Assembly: GCF_949987535.1 (NCBI RefSeq) | Contig: NC_080067.1 | Location: forward strand, 80,129,985-80,193,984 | Reading direction: 5' to 3' | Source of the DNA: Balaenoptera acutorostrata | Lineage: Eukaryota > Chordata > Mammalia > Artiodactyla > Balaenopteridae | DNA length: 64,000 nt | In this document: one piece after another, positions 44,961 to 55,404 of the stretch | Position numbering within the stretch: position 1 is the first letter of the stretch | Layout: each line of letters opens with the position of its first letter | Position numbers and translations under genes: made by a program | The notes under the pieces: generated by a model | Database searches by the model: none | The model's input: the letters and a program-made list of their open reading frames with translations, nothing else | Told to the model about the DNA's origin: nothing

Positions 44961-45289
44961 TTAAGAGCCTTCTGAGAACCAGAACATTGAGGGGAAAAAG
45001 AGATATGCAGTGAAATGCCTAAAGTATAACCTAATCTGGGCCAAATGTAGCCCACAGCATCCTAAAAATGAGACACGTGGGCACCTCCAGCCTCTAATTA
45101 CACAGTGAGGATGACGCAGATTGGCTGCAGCTCCGGGTTGCTAGAGTGTACAAAACCAGACGTTTCTTTTCTTATGGGAAATGGGGAAGCCGTCACTTTG
45201 GTGATCGTGGGGTGGAGAGAAGGCATGCATTTAATTCTCATCAGTATAAACATGTTGTTTATTTCTACCCACCTAATATAGTTTATGTG

Positions 45290-46415
45290 AGATTTAAAGC
45301 ATCCAAAATCATCTGTATGTTAAAACATGAAGTCAAAACAAAGGAACTCAACATTGCTCGTTATTAGGGAAAATGCAAATTAAAAACACAGTAAGATACC
45401 ACTACCTACTTTCGAGACTAACTAAAATTAAATTATAAAACAAAACAAAAACTGACAACATCACGTGCTAGCCAGGTTGTAGACCAGCAATGCAAAATGA
45501 CACAGTCACTTTGGAAAACAGTTTGGCTGCTTCTTACAAAGTTAAACATACACTTACCACAGCACCCAGAAGCCTCACTCCTGGTATTAAACTTGTCAGT
45601 TACAAGGGAAACAAAAACGATGTCCACAGAAATACCTGTATGCTAATGTTCACAGCAACTGTGTTCATAATAACCAAAAAATTGGCAACAACAAAAAGTT
45701 CGTCAATTGGTAAATGGATAAGCAAACTGTGGCACATCCAAACAATGAAATACTACTCAGCAGTATAAAGGACCAAGGCTACTGACGCGTGCAAAAACAT
45801 AGATAAATTGCAAAAGCATTATGTAAGCAAAAGAAACCGGACTCAAAGGCTACATGCTCTACGGTTCCATTTATATGATGTTTTAAAAGAGCCAAAAAAC
45901 CCCGATAGGTACAGAAGGTAGATCAGTGGGGTGGAGAATTTGTACAAAGGGGTATGAGGGAACTTGGGGGTGATAAAGCTGTTCAATATCATGATTGTGT
46001 GGTGGTTACACAATTGTGTACATTTGTCAAAACTCATTGAACTGTATACTAAAAGAAGGATGATTTTGGGCTTCCCTGGTGGCGCAGTGGTTGAGAATCT
46101 GCCTGCCAATGCAGGGGACACGGGTTCGAGCCCTGGTCCGGGAGGATCCCACATGCCGCGGACCAACTGGGCCCGTGAGCCACAACTGCTGAGCCTGCGC
46201 GTCTGGAGCCTGTTCTCCGCAACAAGAGAGGCCGCGATAGTGAAAGGCCCGCGCACCGTGATGAAAGTGGCCCCCGCTCGCCGCAACTGGAGAAAGCCCT
46301 CGCACAGAAACGAAGACCCAACAGAGCCAAAAATAAATAAATAAATAAATAATTAAAAAAAAAAAAAAAAAAAAGAAGGATGATTTTACCCTATGTAAAT
46401 TAACTCAATAAACCT
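45290..46415 (+). repeat. Old L1 3' end, interrupted by a SINE
   Basis: ttagggaaaatgcaaattaa aaacacagtaagatacc, ctttggaaaacagtttggct, gtaaatggataagcaaactg tggcacatcc, and gtggttacacaattgtgtac atttgtcaaaactcattgaa ctgtatac are L1 ORF2-end/3'UTR blocks. After the SINE the element ends at about 46388-46415 (accctatgtaaattaactca ataaa). Confidence 0.78.
46051..46387 (+). mobile_element. CHR-type SINE with 17-bp TSD
   Basis: Body 46068-46370, from gggcttccctggtggcgcag to a (AAAT)n plus A20 tail. Direct repeat aaaagaaggatgatttt at 46051-46067 and 46371-46387, perfectly conserved, so a young insertion into the old L1 3' end. Confidence 0.94.
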
Positions 46416-46836
46416 GACTTTTTTTTTTTTTTATGAATTTTGTTTATTTATTTAAATTTATTTATTTTTATTTTTGGCTGCGTTAGGTCTCTGTTGCTGC
46501 GCATGGGCTTTTCTCTAGTTGTGGCGAGTGGGGGCTACTCTTCATTGCGGTGCGCAGGCTTCTCATTGGGTGGCTTCTCCTGTTGCAGAGTACAGGCTCT
46601 AGGCACGCGGGCTTCAGTAGTTGTGGCACTCAGGCTCAGTAGTTGTGGCTCACAGGCTCAGCAGTTGTGGCTTGCGGGCTCTAGAGCGCAGGCTCAGTAG
46701 TTGCGGCGCACGGGCTTAGTTGCTCCGCGGCATGTGGGATCTTCCTGGACCAGGGCTCGAACCCATGTCCCCTGCATTGGCAGGCGGATTCTTAACCACT
46801 GCTCCACCAGGGAAGCCCAATAAACCTGACTTTTTT
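46407..46836 (-). mobile_element. CHR-type SINE, older subfamily, with 18-bp TSD and internal repeat expansion
   Basis: Body 46425-46818, reversed, about 80 bp longer than its relatives. The extra length is a run of related ggctcagtagttgtggc units (about 46616-46706, four copies). Direct repeat aataaacctgactttttt at 46407-46424 and 46819-46836. With the preceding SINE it forms a head-out inverted pair only 54 bp apart. Confidence 0.93.
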
Positions 46837-46889
46837 AAAAAAAACCTCTAAGGTATTATTTTTATTAGGATATCATTATCAACTGTGTT

Positions 46890-47145
46890 TATGTGATCTA
46901 ATATTAGAATATTTACTGTGTGTCAGTCACTATGCCACACGTTATATATTAGATGATTTTAGGTATATATATATATAAGATGATTATACATACGTATGTA
47001 TATTAGAGTGATTATTAGCTGAGGAAACTAAGGCTCAGAGAGGTTAAGAAACTTGCTCAAGGTCACAGAGTGGGGTAAGTGGAAGAGCTCAGATTTGAAT
47101 CCAGCTGTGTCTGATTCCACAGCTTTCACATCTTGCTGCCCTAGT
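46890..47145 (-). repeat. MIR SINE with an internal TA/ATAC microsatellite
   Basis: tttactgtgtgtcagtcact atgcca at the left, an AT-rich microsatellite-like block (about 46962-47003), then gctgaggaaactaaggctca gagaggttaagaaacttgct caaggtcacagagt and the reversed head cagatttgaatccagctgtg. Confidence 0.82.
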
Positions 47146-47187
47146 TCAAGATGTAAGCATAATCAACTCATATATCTAGCCAGGGTT

Positions 47188-47397
47188 TCTCAACCATAGC
47201 ACAGCTGACATTTGGGGCTGGATAAGTTTTTGTTTTGGGGGATTGCCCTGTGCATTGTAGAATGTTTAGCAGTGTCCCTGGCCTCTACCCACTAGATGCC
47301 AGTAGTGTCCACTCAGTTGTGACAACCAAAAATATCTCCAGATGTTGCCAATTGTAACCTGGGAGCAACCCCTCCACCCGCATTAAAAACACTGAGA
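47188..47397 (-). repeat. MER20 hAT-Charlie MITE, near full length
   Basis: agggtttctcaaccatagca cagctgacatttgggg, gtgcattgtagaatgtttag cagtgtccctggcctctacc cactagatgccagtag and ttgtgacaaccaaaaatatc tccag follow the approximately 219-bp MER20 consensus in reverse. MER20 copies act as enhancers or insulators in endometrium in other placental mammals; no such role is shown here. Confidence 0.8.
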
Positions 47398-47944
47398 TTT
47401 CAGGGAGACTGTCTCAAAGAAAGACCAATATGGAGTCACTGTGAATACTGAAGATCCAGAGAAGATATTTGGCGTATTTGGGTAGTTGGGGCCCTGACTG
47501 AATTGGAACATTTGGGTAGTGGGTGAATACTCAGAAGTTAATTAATTCTACATAAAGTCAGGTGCAAAAATTTATATGCACATGGACATAGAAACACAAG
47601 GATGAAACCATAAAGTTTCATGATAAATACTTATGTCAAAATGCATGTTTTTCCTCCTATAGTCACTGAGGGGAGCTTTATGCTTGTGCCAGAGGTGCTT
47701 CATTATCCAGGATGGTGGTGGGGCTGCCCTTGGGAACTGCTTCTGCTTTGAAATTTCTACCCGTGGCAAGTCTTCATCTTCTGGAAATAACTAGCAGTTA
47801 CCAAAGATGGTGAACAAGGTAGACAACCAAATTAGGTGATGATGTGTTTTTCTCAAAAAGCAGATGTGACCACAAAGTAATAAGATTGATCTTTCTCTGC
47901 AAAGCTTGTTCAATGATTGTTGTGTGTTTGGTGGTTTTGTTAAA
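47398..47944. other. No recognised feature
   Basis: Contains a small repeat of catttgggtagt-type text (47479 and 47510 region). No exon or family recognised. Confidence 0.4.
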
Positions 47945-49290
47945 CAAATAATACAGTAATAATACTAGCTACCAGTCACCGAGAGCTTACTATGTGCTTC
48001 GTAGTATGCAATATTCATTTCATTGACTCATCATAAGAACTCTGTGATCTATCACCATATATACAAATTAACTCAAAATGGATCAACAACTTCAATGTAA
48101 GAGCTAAAACTGGTAGAAAACATAGTTGCAAATCCTTGTGACCTTGGATTAGGCAATGTTTTTAAAAATATGACACCAAAAGCACATGCAATAAAAAAAA
48201 TAATAAATTGGACTTCATCAAAATTAAAAGCTTTTGTGTTTCAAAGAACACTACCAAGAAAGTGAAAAGACTGTCGCAGAATGGGAGAAGATATTTGCAA
48301 ACCACATATCGGATAAGGGATTAATATAAAGAACATATAAAGAACTCTTACAAACCAACAATAAAAAGATAAACTGATTTTAAAATGGGCAATGTAAATA
48401 TACATTTTTCCAAAGAAGATATACAAATGGCCAATAAGCATGTGAAAAGATGCTCAACATCATTAGCCATCAGGGACATGCAAATTAAAACTACAATGAG
48501 ATACCACTTTACACCCAATGGGATGACTGTGATAAAGAAGACAGACAATACCAAGTGTTGGCAAAGATGTGGAGTAATTGGAACCCTCATACATCGTTGA
48601 CGGGAATGTAAAATAGTGCAGCTGCTGTAGAAAAGTTTGGCAGTTCCTCAAAAAGTTAAACAGAGTTACCATATGACTCAGCAATTCCACTCCTAGATAG
48701 GTACCCAAGAGAAATAAAACATATGCTCACAACAAAAACTTGTACAGGAATGTTTATAGCAACAGTATTCATAATAGCAAAAAAATGGAGACAATCCAAA
48801 TGTCTGTCAACTGATGAATGGATAAACAAATTGTGATACCCTCATCCAGTGGACTATTTTTCAGCCATAAAAAGAAATACAGTTATTAATACATAGTATA
48901 ACATGGATGAACCTTGAAAATATTGTATGATTCCATTTATAAGAAATGTCCAGAATAACCAAATACATAGAGGCAGAAAGTAGATTAGTGGATACCAAAG
49001 AATGGGAGGAAGAGGGAGTGGGGAGTGACTGCTTAGGGTTATGGGGCTTCATTATGGGATGATGAAATGTTCTGGATTAGATAGTGGTGATGGCTGCACA
49101 ACTTTGTGAACATACTAAAAAACACTGAATTGTACAAAAGGGTGAATTTTGTGGTGAATGAATTGTATCTCAATTTTTAAAAAAGAACTCTGTGAAGTGA
49201 TTACTATTATTACCTCTCTTTTACGTAACAGAAAGCTCATGTTCAGAGACAACAAGTTATTCTAGGTGGCTGAATAAAATGTGAAAATCC
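47945..49290 (-). repeat. MIR SINE split by an L1 insertion
   Basis: Left part 47945-48047 (gagagcttactatgtgcttc gtag...ttgactcatcataagaact ctgtga). Right part resumes after the L1 at 49196-49290 (agtgattactattattacct ctcttttacgtaacag). One ancient MIR interrupted by the L1. Confidence 0.75.
48035..49195 (+). mobile_element. 5'-truncated L1 with 13-bp TSD, inserted in MIR
   Basis: L1 body 48048-49182. It keeps the last third of ORF2 in broken frames: [20 protein letters not shown] then [14 protein letters not shown] (48385-48600), part of the Cys/His-rich C-terminus, and a 3'UTR ending in a short A-run. Direct repeat aagaactctgtga at 48035-48047 and 49183-49195. Divergence suggests an intermediate-age (L1MA/MB-like) element. 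Confidence 0.87.
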
Positions 49291-49354
49291 CCCTTTGCAC
49301 CTCCAAACACTTAGCAGTTTGGTATATTTGCTTTTAGTCCTTTTTCATGCAGTC

Positions 49355-49357
<3 letters not shown>

Positions 49358-49397
<40 letters not shown>
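49358..49397 (+). repeat. (TG)n microsatellite
   Basis: About 20 uninterrupted TG units. Likely polymorphic; alternating purine-pyrimidine, so Z-DNA-prone. Confidence 0.97.
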
Positions 49398-49398
<1 letters not shown>

Positions 49399-49419
49399 TA
49401 TAAATCTAAATCATGTTAT

Positions 49420-49615
49420 ACCTATTGTCCTACACTTTGCTGGCTGTTTTATTCTGTGTTTTACTTTAGAGATCAGTCCATGCATATTCATGTAGAGAGA
49501 GACAGAGACAAAGACAGAATGAGAGAAAGGAGTTCCTTAGTATTTCATAGAATGAATGCATCTTAATTTATTTGATCATTTCTCCTATTGATGGATACTT
49601 CAGTCCATCCATTCT
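49420..49615 (-). repeat. Old L1M fragment, reverse
   Basis: agatcagtccatgcatattc atgtag and atctcctattgatggatact-style text in the reversed ancient L1 3' region. A GA-rich run lies inside (49494-49530). Confidence 0.5.
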
Positions 49616-50375
49616 GTAAACAATGTGTTTATTCCCCAGAGTTCTATCCTTTCTGGTGTCTCCACTCTCCCTGGATTCTCTCTCCTGTACTCTCATGTTA
49701 CCTGCTATCCAGTGGTACCTACTCAGTACTTTCATTAGACAAGAGGGTCCTGCCCTGGATTGTGTACTTTGGAGGTCCTTACATATGCAAATACATACAA
49801 TGTAAATTAATTGAGGACTACCTGAGCACCTTTGTCATCCAGAATCCAGCAGTCAGCACAGGTACAATGTGACCCATATCTTTAAACATCTACTCTACTA
49901 AGACTGTTCAGGTCTCAAGGAAACACTTCTCCACATCTCTTGCCCTATGTCCCTAAAACAAAAGGCAGCTGCCTCTAAATAAGTGCTCCTGCCATAGAGA
50001 TGGATGCTGCTTCTGAGTTTGAAGAGGAATTGAGCAGGGTAAGTATTTAGACAACTGACTGGTCAAATCCTTCCTCTCAGACTGCGTGAAGTATAATAGA
50101 TTATTGCACGACAAAGTATCTCCCAGTAGTAGTAGAAAATGGATGCTGAGCCTCCATCTTCTTGCTTCTCTTCATGTTCTACATCCTGATTCTCCTATTA
50201 CTCACACTTGTTGCACAGAATGGCAGAGGAGCATTTTACAATATTAAACAATAATATTATATTAAATTATATAGCCTATTATTTAATATAGCCTATTCTT
50301 TTAAATTTGTATGTATGTAGGTCTAGGCATAACATCTGTGAAGCTATGAAGATAACCAATTCTTTACATCGGCAG
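49616..50375. other. No recognised feature; AT-rich palindromic stretch
   Basis: Nothing named. An AT-rich stretch at about 50238-50320 (aacaataatattatattaaa ttata) is hairpin-prone. Confidence 0.4.
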
Positions 50376-51192
50376 CCGGATGGACTGTGGTAAATTGTTT
50401 GCAAAGATAGCTGCCAGTAATGCCTCCCATCCCTGTCCACTCATGGCATTTCTCCCATCAAGAAGTGGAGTCCATGGGGCTTCCCTGGTAGTGCAGTGGT
50501 TGAGAATCTGCCTGCCAATTCAGGGGACACAGGTTCGAGCCCTGGTCTGGGAAGATCCCACATGCCGCGGAGCAACTAGGCCCGTGAGCCACAATTACGG
50601 AGCCTGCGCGTCTGGAGTCTGTGCTCCGCAACAAGAGAGGCCGCGATAGTGAGAGGCCCGCGCACCGCGATGAAGAGTGGTCCCCACTTGCCGCAACTAG
50701 AGAAAGCCCTCGCGCAGAAACGAAGACCCAACACAGCCATAAATAAATAAATAAATAAATAAATAAAATTTAAAAAGAGAAGTGGAGTCCATTTCTCTCC
50801 ACTTGAATCTGGAATGACCTTATGGCTTGCTTTGACCAACAGAAAGTGGCAGAAGTGACTATGTCCGTTCAGGGCTTAGGCCTTAGGCCCAGCAGCTTCT
50901 GCTTTCCTATTGGGATCCAGCCACCTTCCTTCAGACCACTGAATGATGAGAAACCATGTGGAGAGAGAAGTCCCAGTCTCCAAGCCACCCTCTCACAGCC
51001 CCAGGCATGTGGATGAGGTCCCCCTCCAGTTCCAGCTGAGCCTCCGCATGACCGTGGTCCCATGAAGAGCTCAGGAGACACTAGGAGAACCAGCCAGCCA
51101 GTCTACAGAGTGGTGAGAGATGAGCGCTCGTTACTTGAAGCCGCTAAGTTTTGAGATGATTGGTTATGTAGCAAGAGATAATGAAAACGTGA
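50376..51192 (+). repeat. MLT1-class LTR interrupted by a SINE
   Basis: Left part: cagtaatgcctcccatccct gtcc...catcaagaagtggagtccat. Right part: tctccacttgaatctggaat gacc, gctttgaccaacagaaagtg gcagaagtgac, and the end cttgaagccgctaagttttg ag...atgtagcaagagataatg. This is MLT1 LTR text throughout. Confidence 0.75.
50461..50792 (+). mobile_element. CHR-type SINE with 15-bp TSD
   Basis: Body 50476-50777 (ggggcttccctggtagtgca ... (AAAT)n tail). Direct repeat agaagtggagtccat at 50461-50475 and 50778-50792, exact. Inserted in the MLT1 LTR. Confidence 0.94.
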
Positions 51193-51348
51193 ATATTGCT
51201 AGAGTTGCTAATAGTTTCATCTTTCTAAAAATATTTAATAAGATTTAAATTGTCCAAAAATTAAAACTTTCAACCTTAAGTAGTTTTGATTTAAATTGTT
51301 GATATTCATTCATAGTAATTTGTATTTTGCTTTTCAATTTTAATAGTT

Positions 51349-51700
51349 TTGAATAGTTTAAAGGATTTTCTTATTTATTTATTTATTTATTTATTTTATT
51401 TTTGGCTGTGTTGGGTCTTCGGTTCGTGCGAGGGCTTTCTCCAGTTGCGGCAAGCGGGGGCCACTCTTCATCGCGGTGCGGGGACCGCTCTTCATCGCGG
51501 TGCGCGGGCCTTTCTCTATCGCGGCCCCTCCCGTCGCGGGGCACAGGCTCCAGATGCGCAGGCTCAGCAATTGTGGCTCACGGGCCCAGCTGCTCCGTGG
51601 CATGTGGGATCTTCCCAGACCAGGGCTCGAACCCGTGTCCCCTGCATTAGCAGGCAGATTCTCAACCACTGCGCCACCAGGGAAGCCCTTGAATAGTTTA
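51349..51700 (-). mobile_element. CHR-type SINE (variant subfamily) with 12-bp TSD and internal duplication
   Basis: Body 51361-51688, reversed, with a (TTTA)n tail at the left. Direct repeat ttgaatagttta at 51349-51360 and 51689-51700. A ctcttcatcgcggtgcg segment is duplicated in tandem (about 51464-51480 and 51489-51505). Shares the cggcccctcccgtcgcgggg and gcattagcagg markers with the copy at 16.0 kb. Confidence 0.93.
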
Positions 51701-52289
51701 GAAGAAAAAGAATTTTTAGAAATGTACATGAAAGGTAATTAAAAATTTTTTACACTTCTTTGATTTACATTTTAATGAAAATTTATTAAAAATTTTGGGT
51801 ACTTTGAATACAGTTACATTTACTGTTTAACCCTTTGAATCACTACAATCAACTGCATACAAGTTATGTGAAAATCTTCATTATAACAACATTATTGAAA
51901 ATTTTGCTGAAATGAAGGCATGAAAAATAAATTTCATAAAGGAAAGGAACAATAATTTATGAATTACGTATATACTTTATGACTCATCCCAACTGCTGAC
52001 CCATCAACAGAACTCCCAAATCATCAGCCGTTTTGCCAACCTTCAGGCATATAAAAACCATCTCTTTATACACGTTTTTAAAAATTTTGTCATTATGAAG
52101 ATATATTTGTCATGGTAAAGGGAGACAGTGTATTTTATTTAAAAATAAGTCAATTTGATTTATAACTTTTAAATATTTAGGTCCAGGTTATGTGCACTCT
52201 TGCCCCAGGCCCTGCAAATGTTAGGGGCAGGCTTCTCTGCCATGACCTTCCCTTCCACCATCTGAGGTATATATTCATTTGCCTACTAG
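51701..52289. other. AT-rich, no recognised feature
   Basis: Strongly AT-rich; no repeat named and no exon-like frame. Confidence 0.4.
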
Positions 52290-52533
52290 ATAGCTCCACC
52301 TGTTTGCCTACTAGAACTTCAGAATCAGCTTGTCCAAAACTGTCACCTTTCTCTACAAAACTTCCTCCCTCTTTTGGTGATTTCTCTGTCACTCAAGCTA
52401 GAAAGTCATCCTGGATTTCTTCACCCAGTTACTCTCCTTTAACTTTCTAAATAATTCTCTAATCTGTCCTCTTCTCTCATCTTTATCACACCTACCCCAG
52501 TTCGGGCCCTGAGGGGCAGTATCATCTGGAGCA

Positions 52534-52708
52534 GTGCTTCTCAAACTTCAGAGTTATCTGGAGGGTGCGGCATGTTAAAACACAGATTACTGGACCCCAC
52601 CCCCAGAATTTCTGATTCACTTGGTCTGGGCTGGGACATGATAATTTGCATTTCTGACAAGTTCCTCGGTGACGCTGATGCCGCTGGGCTACACTTTGAG
52701 ACCCATGG
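52534..52708 (-). repeat. MER5A MITE, full length
   Basis: gcagtgcttctcaaacttca gagttatctggagg, ttaaaacacagattactgga ccccacccccag and gctgatgccgctgggctaca ctttgagacc match reversed MER5A across its length. Confidence 0.85.
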
Positions 52709-52724
52709 GGATAGGGGTTGATCT

Positions 52725-52885
52725 CAAATTTTGCTCCTCTTATTTACTATGTGAACTTGGGCAAGTTACTTAGTTTTTCTAGGCCTGTTTCCTGGTGTAT
52801 AGCATGGTATAAAAGTCTAACAATAATAATAAGCACTTACAGTGATCCTGGACAAGTAAGACCTTATGAATGATAGTTACTATTG
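52725..52885 (+). repeat. MIR SINE
   Basis: actatgtgaacttgggcaag ttacttagtttttctaggcc tgtttcctgg and aataataataagcacttaca follow the sense MIR core. Confidence 0.7.
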
Positions 52886-53292
52886 AGGCCCTCATCATCT
52901 TTCTCCTGCAATCACTGCTGGTCTTCTCCATCCCTTATAAAAACATCTGAGGGATTCGTCTCTCTCTCTTGGACCACAGTCTCTTCCTTTCTATCGATGC
53001 CTACCCAATAACGTTTCAACACATTCAAATCTCTTCCAATTTTTAAAAAACCCACAATCTGGCTTTGACGCCATTCTTGCCTCCTGCCGTCCTATCTCTA
53101 TCCTTTCCTTCGTATCGAAGCATTTGAAAGAATCGTCTAGCATTGCTGTCTCGACTTCTTCCAGTCCGTCAGCGTGCACAGACTCCGAAGCCAGCTCTCT
53201 CTAAAATAACAAATGGCTTCCCAGGAGATTGCCAAATCTCCTGGACACTTGATCACGCTACAACATTTAATACTGCTGACACATCTTCTGTA

Positions 53293-53848
53293 GGAGGCAG
53301 TTTCAAAAATGGATCCCAGTGATCTCCGCCTCCTGGTATTCACTCTCTTTTGCGATCCTCTCCCCTTGTGTGTGGGCTGAGCCGAGTACCTTTCTTCTAA
53401 AGAACAGAATAAGACACAAGTGAGGTGGGATGACATGGCACTTCTGAGATTAGGTTGTAAGAGACTTGCTTGCACTTTTCCTCGGAGTCTTCTTGCATGT
53501 TTGTTCTGTTGACGCAAGCTCCCAAGTTGTGAGGTGCCCTATGGAGAGACCCACGTGAGAAGGATCCAAGGCCCTCATCCTAACGCCTCTTGGAAAACTG
53601 AATCCTGCTAACAATTGGACAGTTTTCTAACAGTTTGGAAGAGGATTACTTCCCAGTCAACCCTACAGATGAGACCACAGCCTTGGCTAACAGCTTGATT
53701 ACAGCCTTTTAAGATACCCTGAAACAGAGGCCCTAGCTGAGCAGCGTACAGATTCCTGACCCCCAGGAAGAGTGAGATAATAAATGTGCTTTGTTTTAAG
53801 CCACTATGTTTTGGGGTAAGTGTTACACAGCAATAGATACGTAGTATA
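53293..53848 (+). repeat. MLT1-class LTR
   Basis: atggatcccagtgatctccg cctcctggtattcactctc, ctgatgtttt-type text replaced by decay, gagagacccacgtgagaagg, ctgagcagcgtacagattcc tgaccc, GAGATAATAAATG and taagccactatgttttgggg taagtgttacacagcaatag ata are the MLT1 LTR from near its start to its end. Confidence 0.78.
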
Positions 53849-53875
53849 TCTTCCTTCTTAAAACCAGTTTCCTGG

Positions 53876-54052
53876 GTGGGGACTTCCCTGGTGGTGCAGT
53901 GGTTAGGACGCTGCACTCCCAGTGCAGGGGGCCCGGATTTGATCCCTGGTCAGGGAACTAGATCTCACACGCATGCCGCAACTAAGAGCCTGTATGCCAC
54001 AACTAAGACCCAGTGCAACCAACCAAACAAATAAATAAATAAATATTTAAAA
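53876..54052 (+). mobile_element. Short CHR-1-like SINE
   Basis: ggggacttccctggtggtgc agtggttaggacgctgcact head, gatttgatccctggtcaggg aacta B-box region, and a (AAAT)n tail. Older than the 300-bp SINEs; no clear TSD. Confidence 0.82.
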
Positions 54053-54074
54053 AAAATTTTTTTTCCATGAACTT

Positions 54075-54770
54075 CCACAACCCTCAGTTTTCCTCCTAAC
54101 TCCCTGTCTCCTCATCGTCTCTCTCCTTCATTAGCTCTTCTGGCTTTTCGGCTCTTACCTCCTGCTGTTTCTTAAGGTTCTTCCTTCTCTACAGTTTTCT
54201 CTCCAGTGTCACCCATTCAAATGCTGTCTATAATCCAGTGACTCTCAGATTTATACCTCTAGCTCTTTTTTTTTTAAATTTATTTATTTATGGCTGTGTT
54301 GGGTCTTCGTTTCTGTGCGAGGGCTTTCTCTAGTTGTGGCAAGCGGGGGCCACTCTTCATCGCGGTGCGCGGGCCTCTCACTATCGCGGCCTCTCTTGTT
54401 GCGGAGCACAGGCTCCAGACGCGCAGGCTCAGTAATTGTGGCTCACGGGCCCAGCTGTTCTGCGGCATGTGGGATCTTCCCAGACCAGGGCTCGAACCCG
54501 TGTGCCCTGCATTGGCAGGCAGACTCTCAACCACTGCGCCACCAGGGAAGCCCTATACCTCTAGCTCTTCTGAGTGCCAGGCCCATATATGCAACTGCTT
54601 AAAGGTCATTCCCACCTGGATGTTGGTCTCACAGACTCTTAGACTTAGTATGTCTGAAACGGAACTTGTTATTTCTCACCAAATCTCTCATCCTCCTAAG
54701 TTTTAAGCCTCAGTGAGCAACCATCCACCCAGTTGCTCAAACCAGAAACCTGAGAGTCATCTTTCATTTT
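54075..54770 (+). repeat. L2 LINE interrupted by a SINE
   Basis: Left part ...atgctgtctataatccagtg actctcagatttatacctct; right part ggatgttggtctcacagact ... agtatgtctgaaacggaact tgttatttctcacc ... ccagttgctcaaaccagaaa cctgagagtcatctttca are consecutive L2 RT-domain segments. Confidence 0.8.
54252..54569 (-). mobile_element. CHR-type SINE with 16-bp TSD
   Basis: Body 54268-54553, reversed. Direct repeat tatacctctagctctt at 54252-54267 and 54554-54569, exact. Same young subfamily as 471-785. Confidence 0.94.
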
Positions 54771-55345
54771 CTTTAGTCAGATATTTTTTGGAGCCCCTAC
54801 AATGTGCTAAGCAGCGCTCTAAGCTCAAGGAGTGTTTACAATCTTGTGAGGAGAGAGACAATGAAAATAATAAATAAATTTTATGTATGTTATATATATT
54901 TTTATATATTATATACACAACAATAAATGCTATCAAGGAAAAACTGAGCAGGCAGAGCACTAAATGTCATGGAGGGTGAATTGTAGTATTAGATGGGATG
55001 GTCAGAATAGACCTCCTGAAGGAAGAGACTCTTGAAGGAAGCGAGGACTGTGCTGTATGAATAAATATTTGGGGGAAGAACATTTCAAGAAGAGGGACAG
55101 CTAGTTCAAAGGCCTTGACCAGGAACTTAATTGGGCGGTTTCAGGAACAGCAAGGTGGTCAGTGTAGCTTGAACAGAGAGAACCAGGGGGAGATTATTAG
55201 AGATGAGGTCAGAGAGGTACCCAAGCCTAGATCATGTGCAGCCTTACCGGCCATTGTAAGGATTTTGAGTTTCACTCTGAGTATAATAGGGAACAACGGG
55301 AGGGTTTGGAGTGGAGAAATCATACAGTCACTCTGATTAGTATAT
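54771..55345 (+). repeat. Ancient dispersed repeat, long copy (family uncertain)
   Basis: ccctacaatgtgctaagcag cgctctaag...aggagtgtttacaatcttgt, then gaagaacatttcaagaagag ggacagctagttcaaaggcc, and gaggtcagagaggtacccaag ... atgtgcagccttaccggcca ttgtaaggattttgagtttc. It is a recurring old mammalian repeat that I recognise but cannot name. Confidence 0.55.
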
Positions 55346-55404
55346 TTAGAATAGGCTGTAGGGAAATCATTCTTCTTCTTTTTATCTCTTTGCCCCCAAA
55401 TCTT

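Larger units (their letters stand above)
52290..53290 (+). repeat. L2 LINE remnants (two blocks)
   Basis: 52290-52520 (tcagcttgtccaaaactg..., aagctagaaagtcatcctgg atttcttcacc) is the 3' RT region of L2. 53040-53290 (atcgaagcatttgaaagaat cgtctagcattgctgtctcg; acatttaatactgctgacac a) is an earlier L2 part. The order suggests two copies or a rearrangement. MER5A and MIR lie between. Confidence 0.6.

Noticed and set aside
46616..46706. CRISPR-like array
   Set aside because: Regular short repeats are an internal expansion of a SINE in vertebrate DNA; no spacers of constant length and no cas genes.
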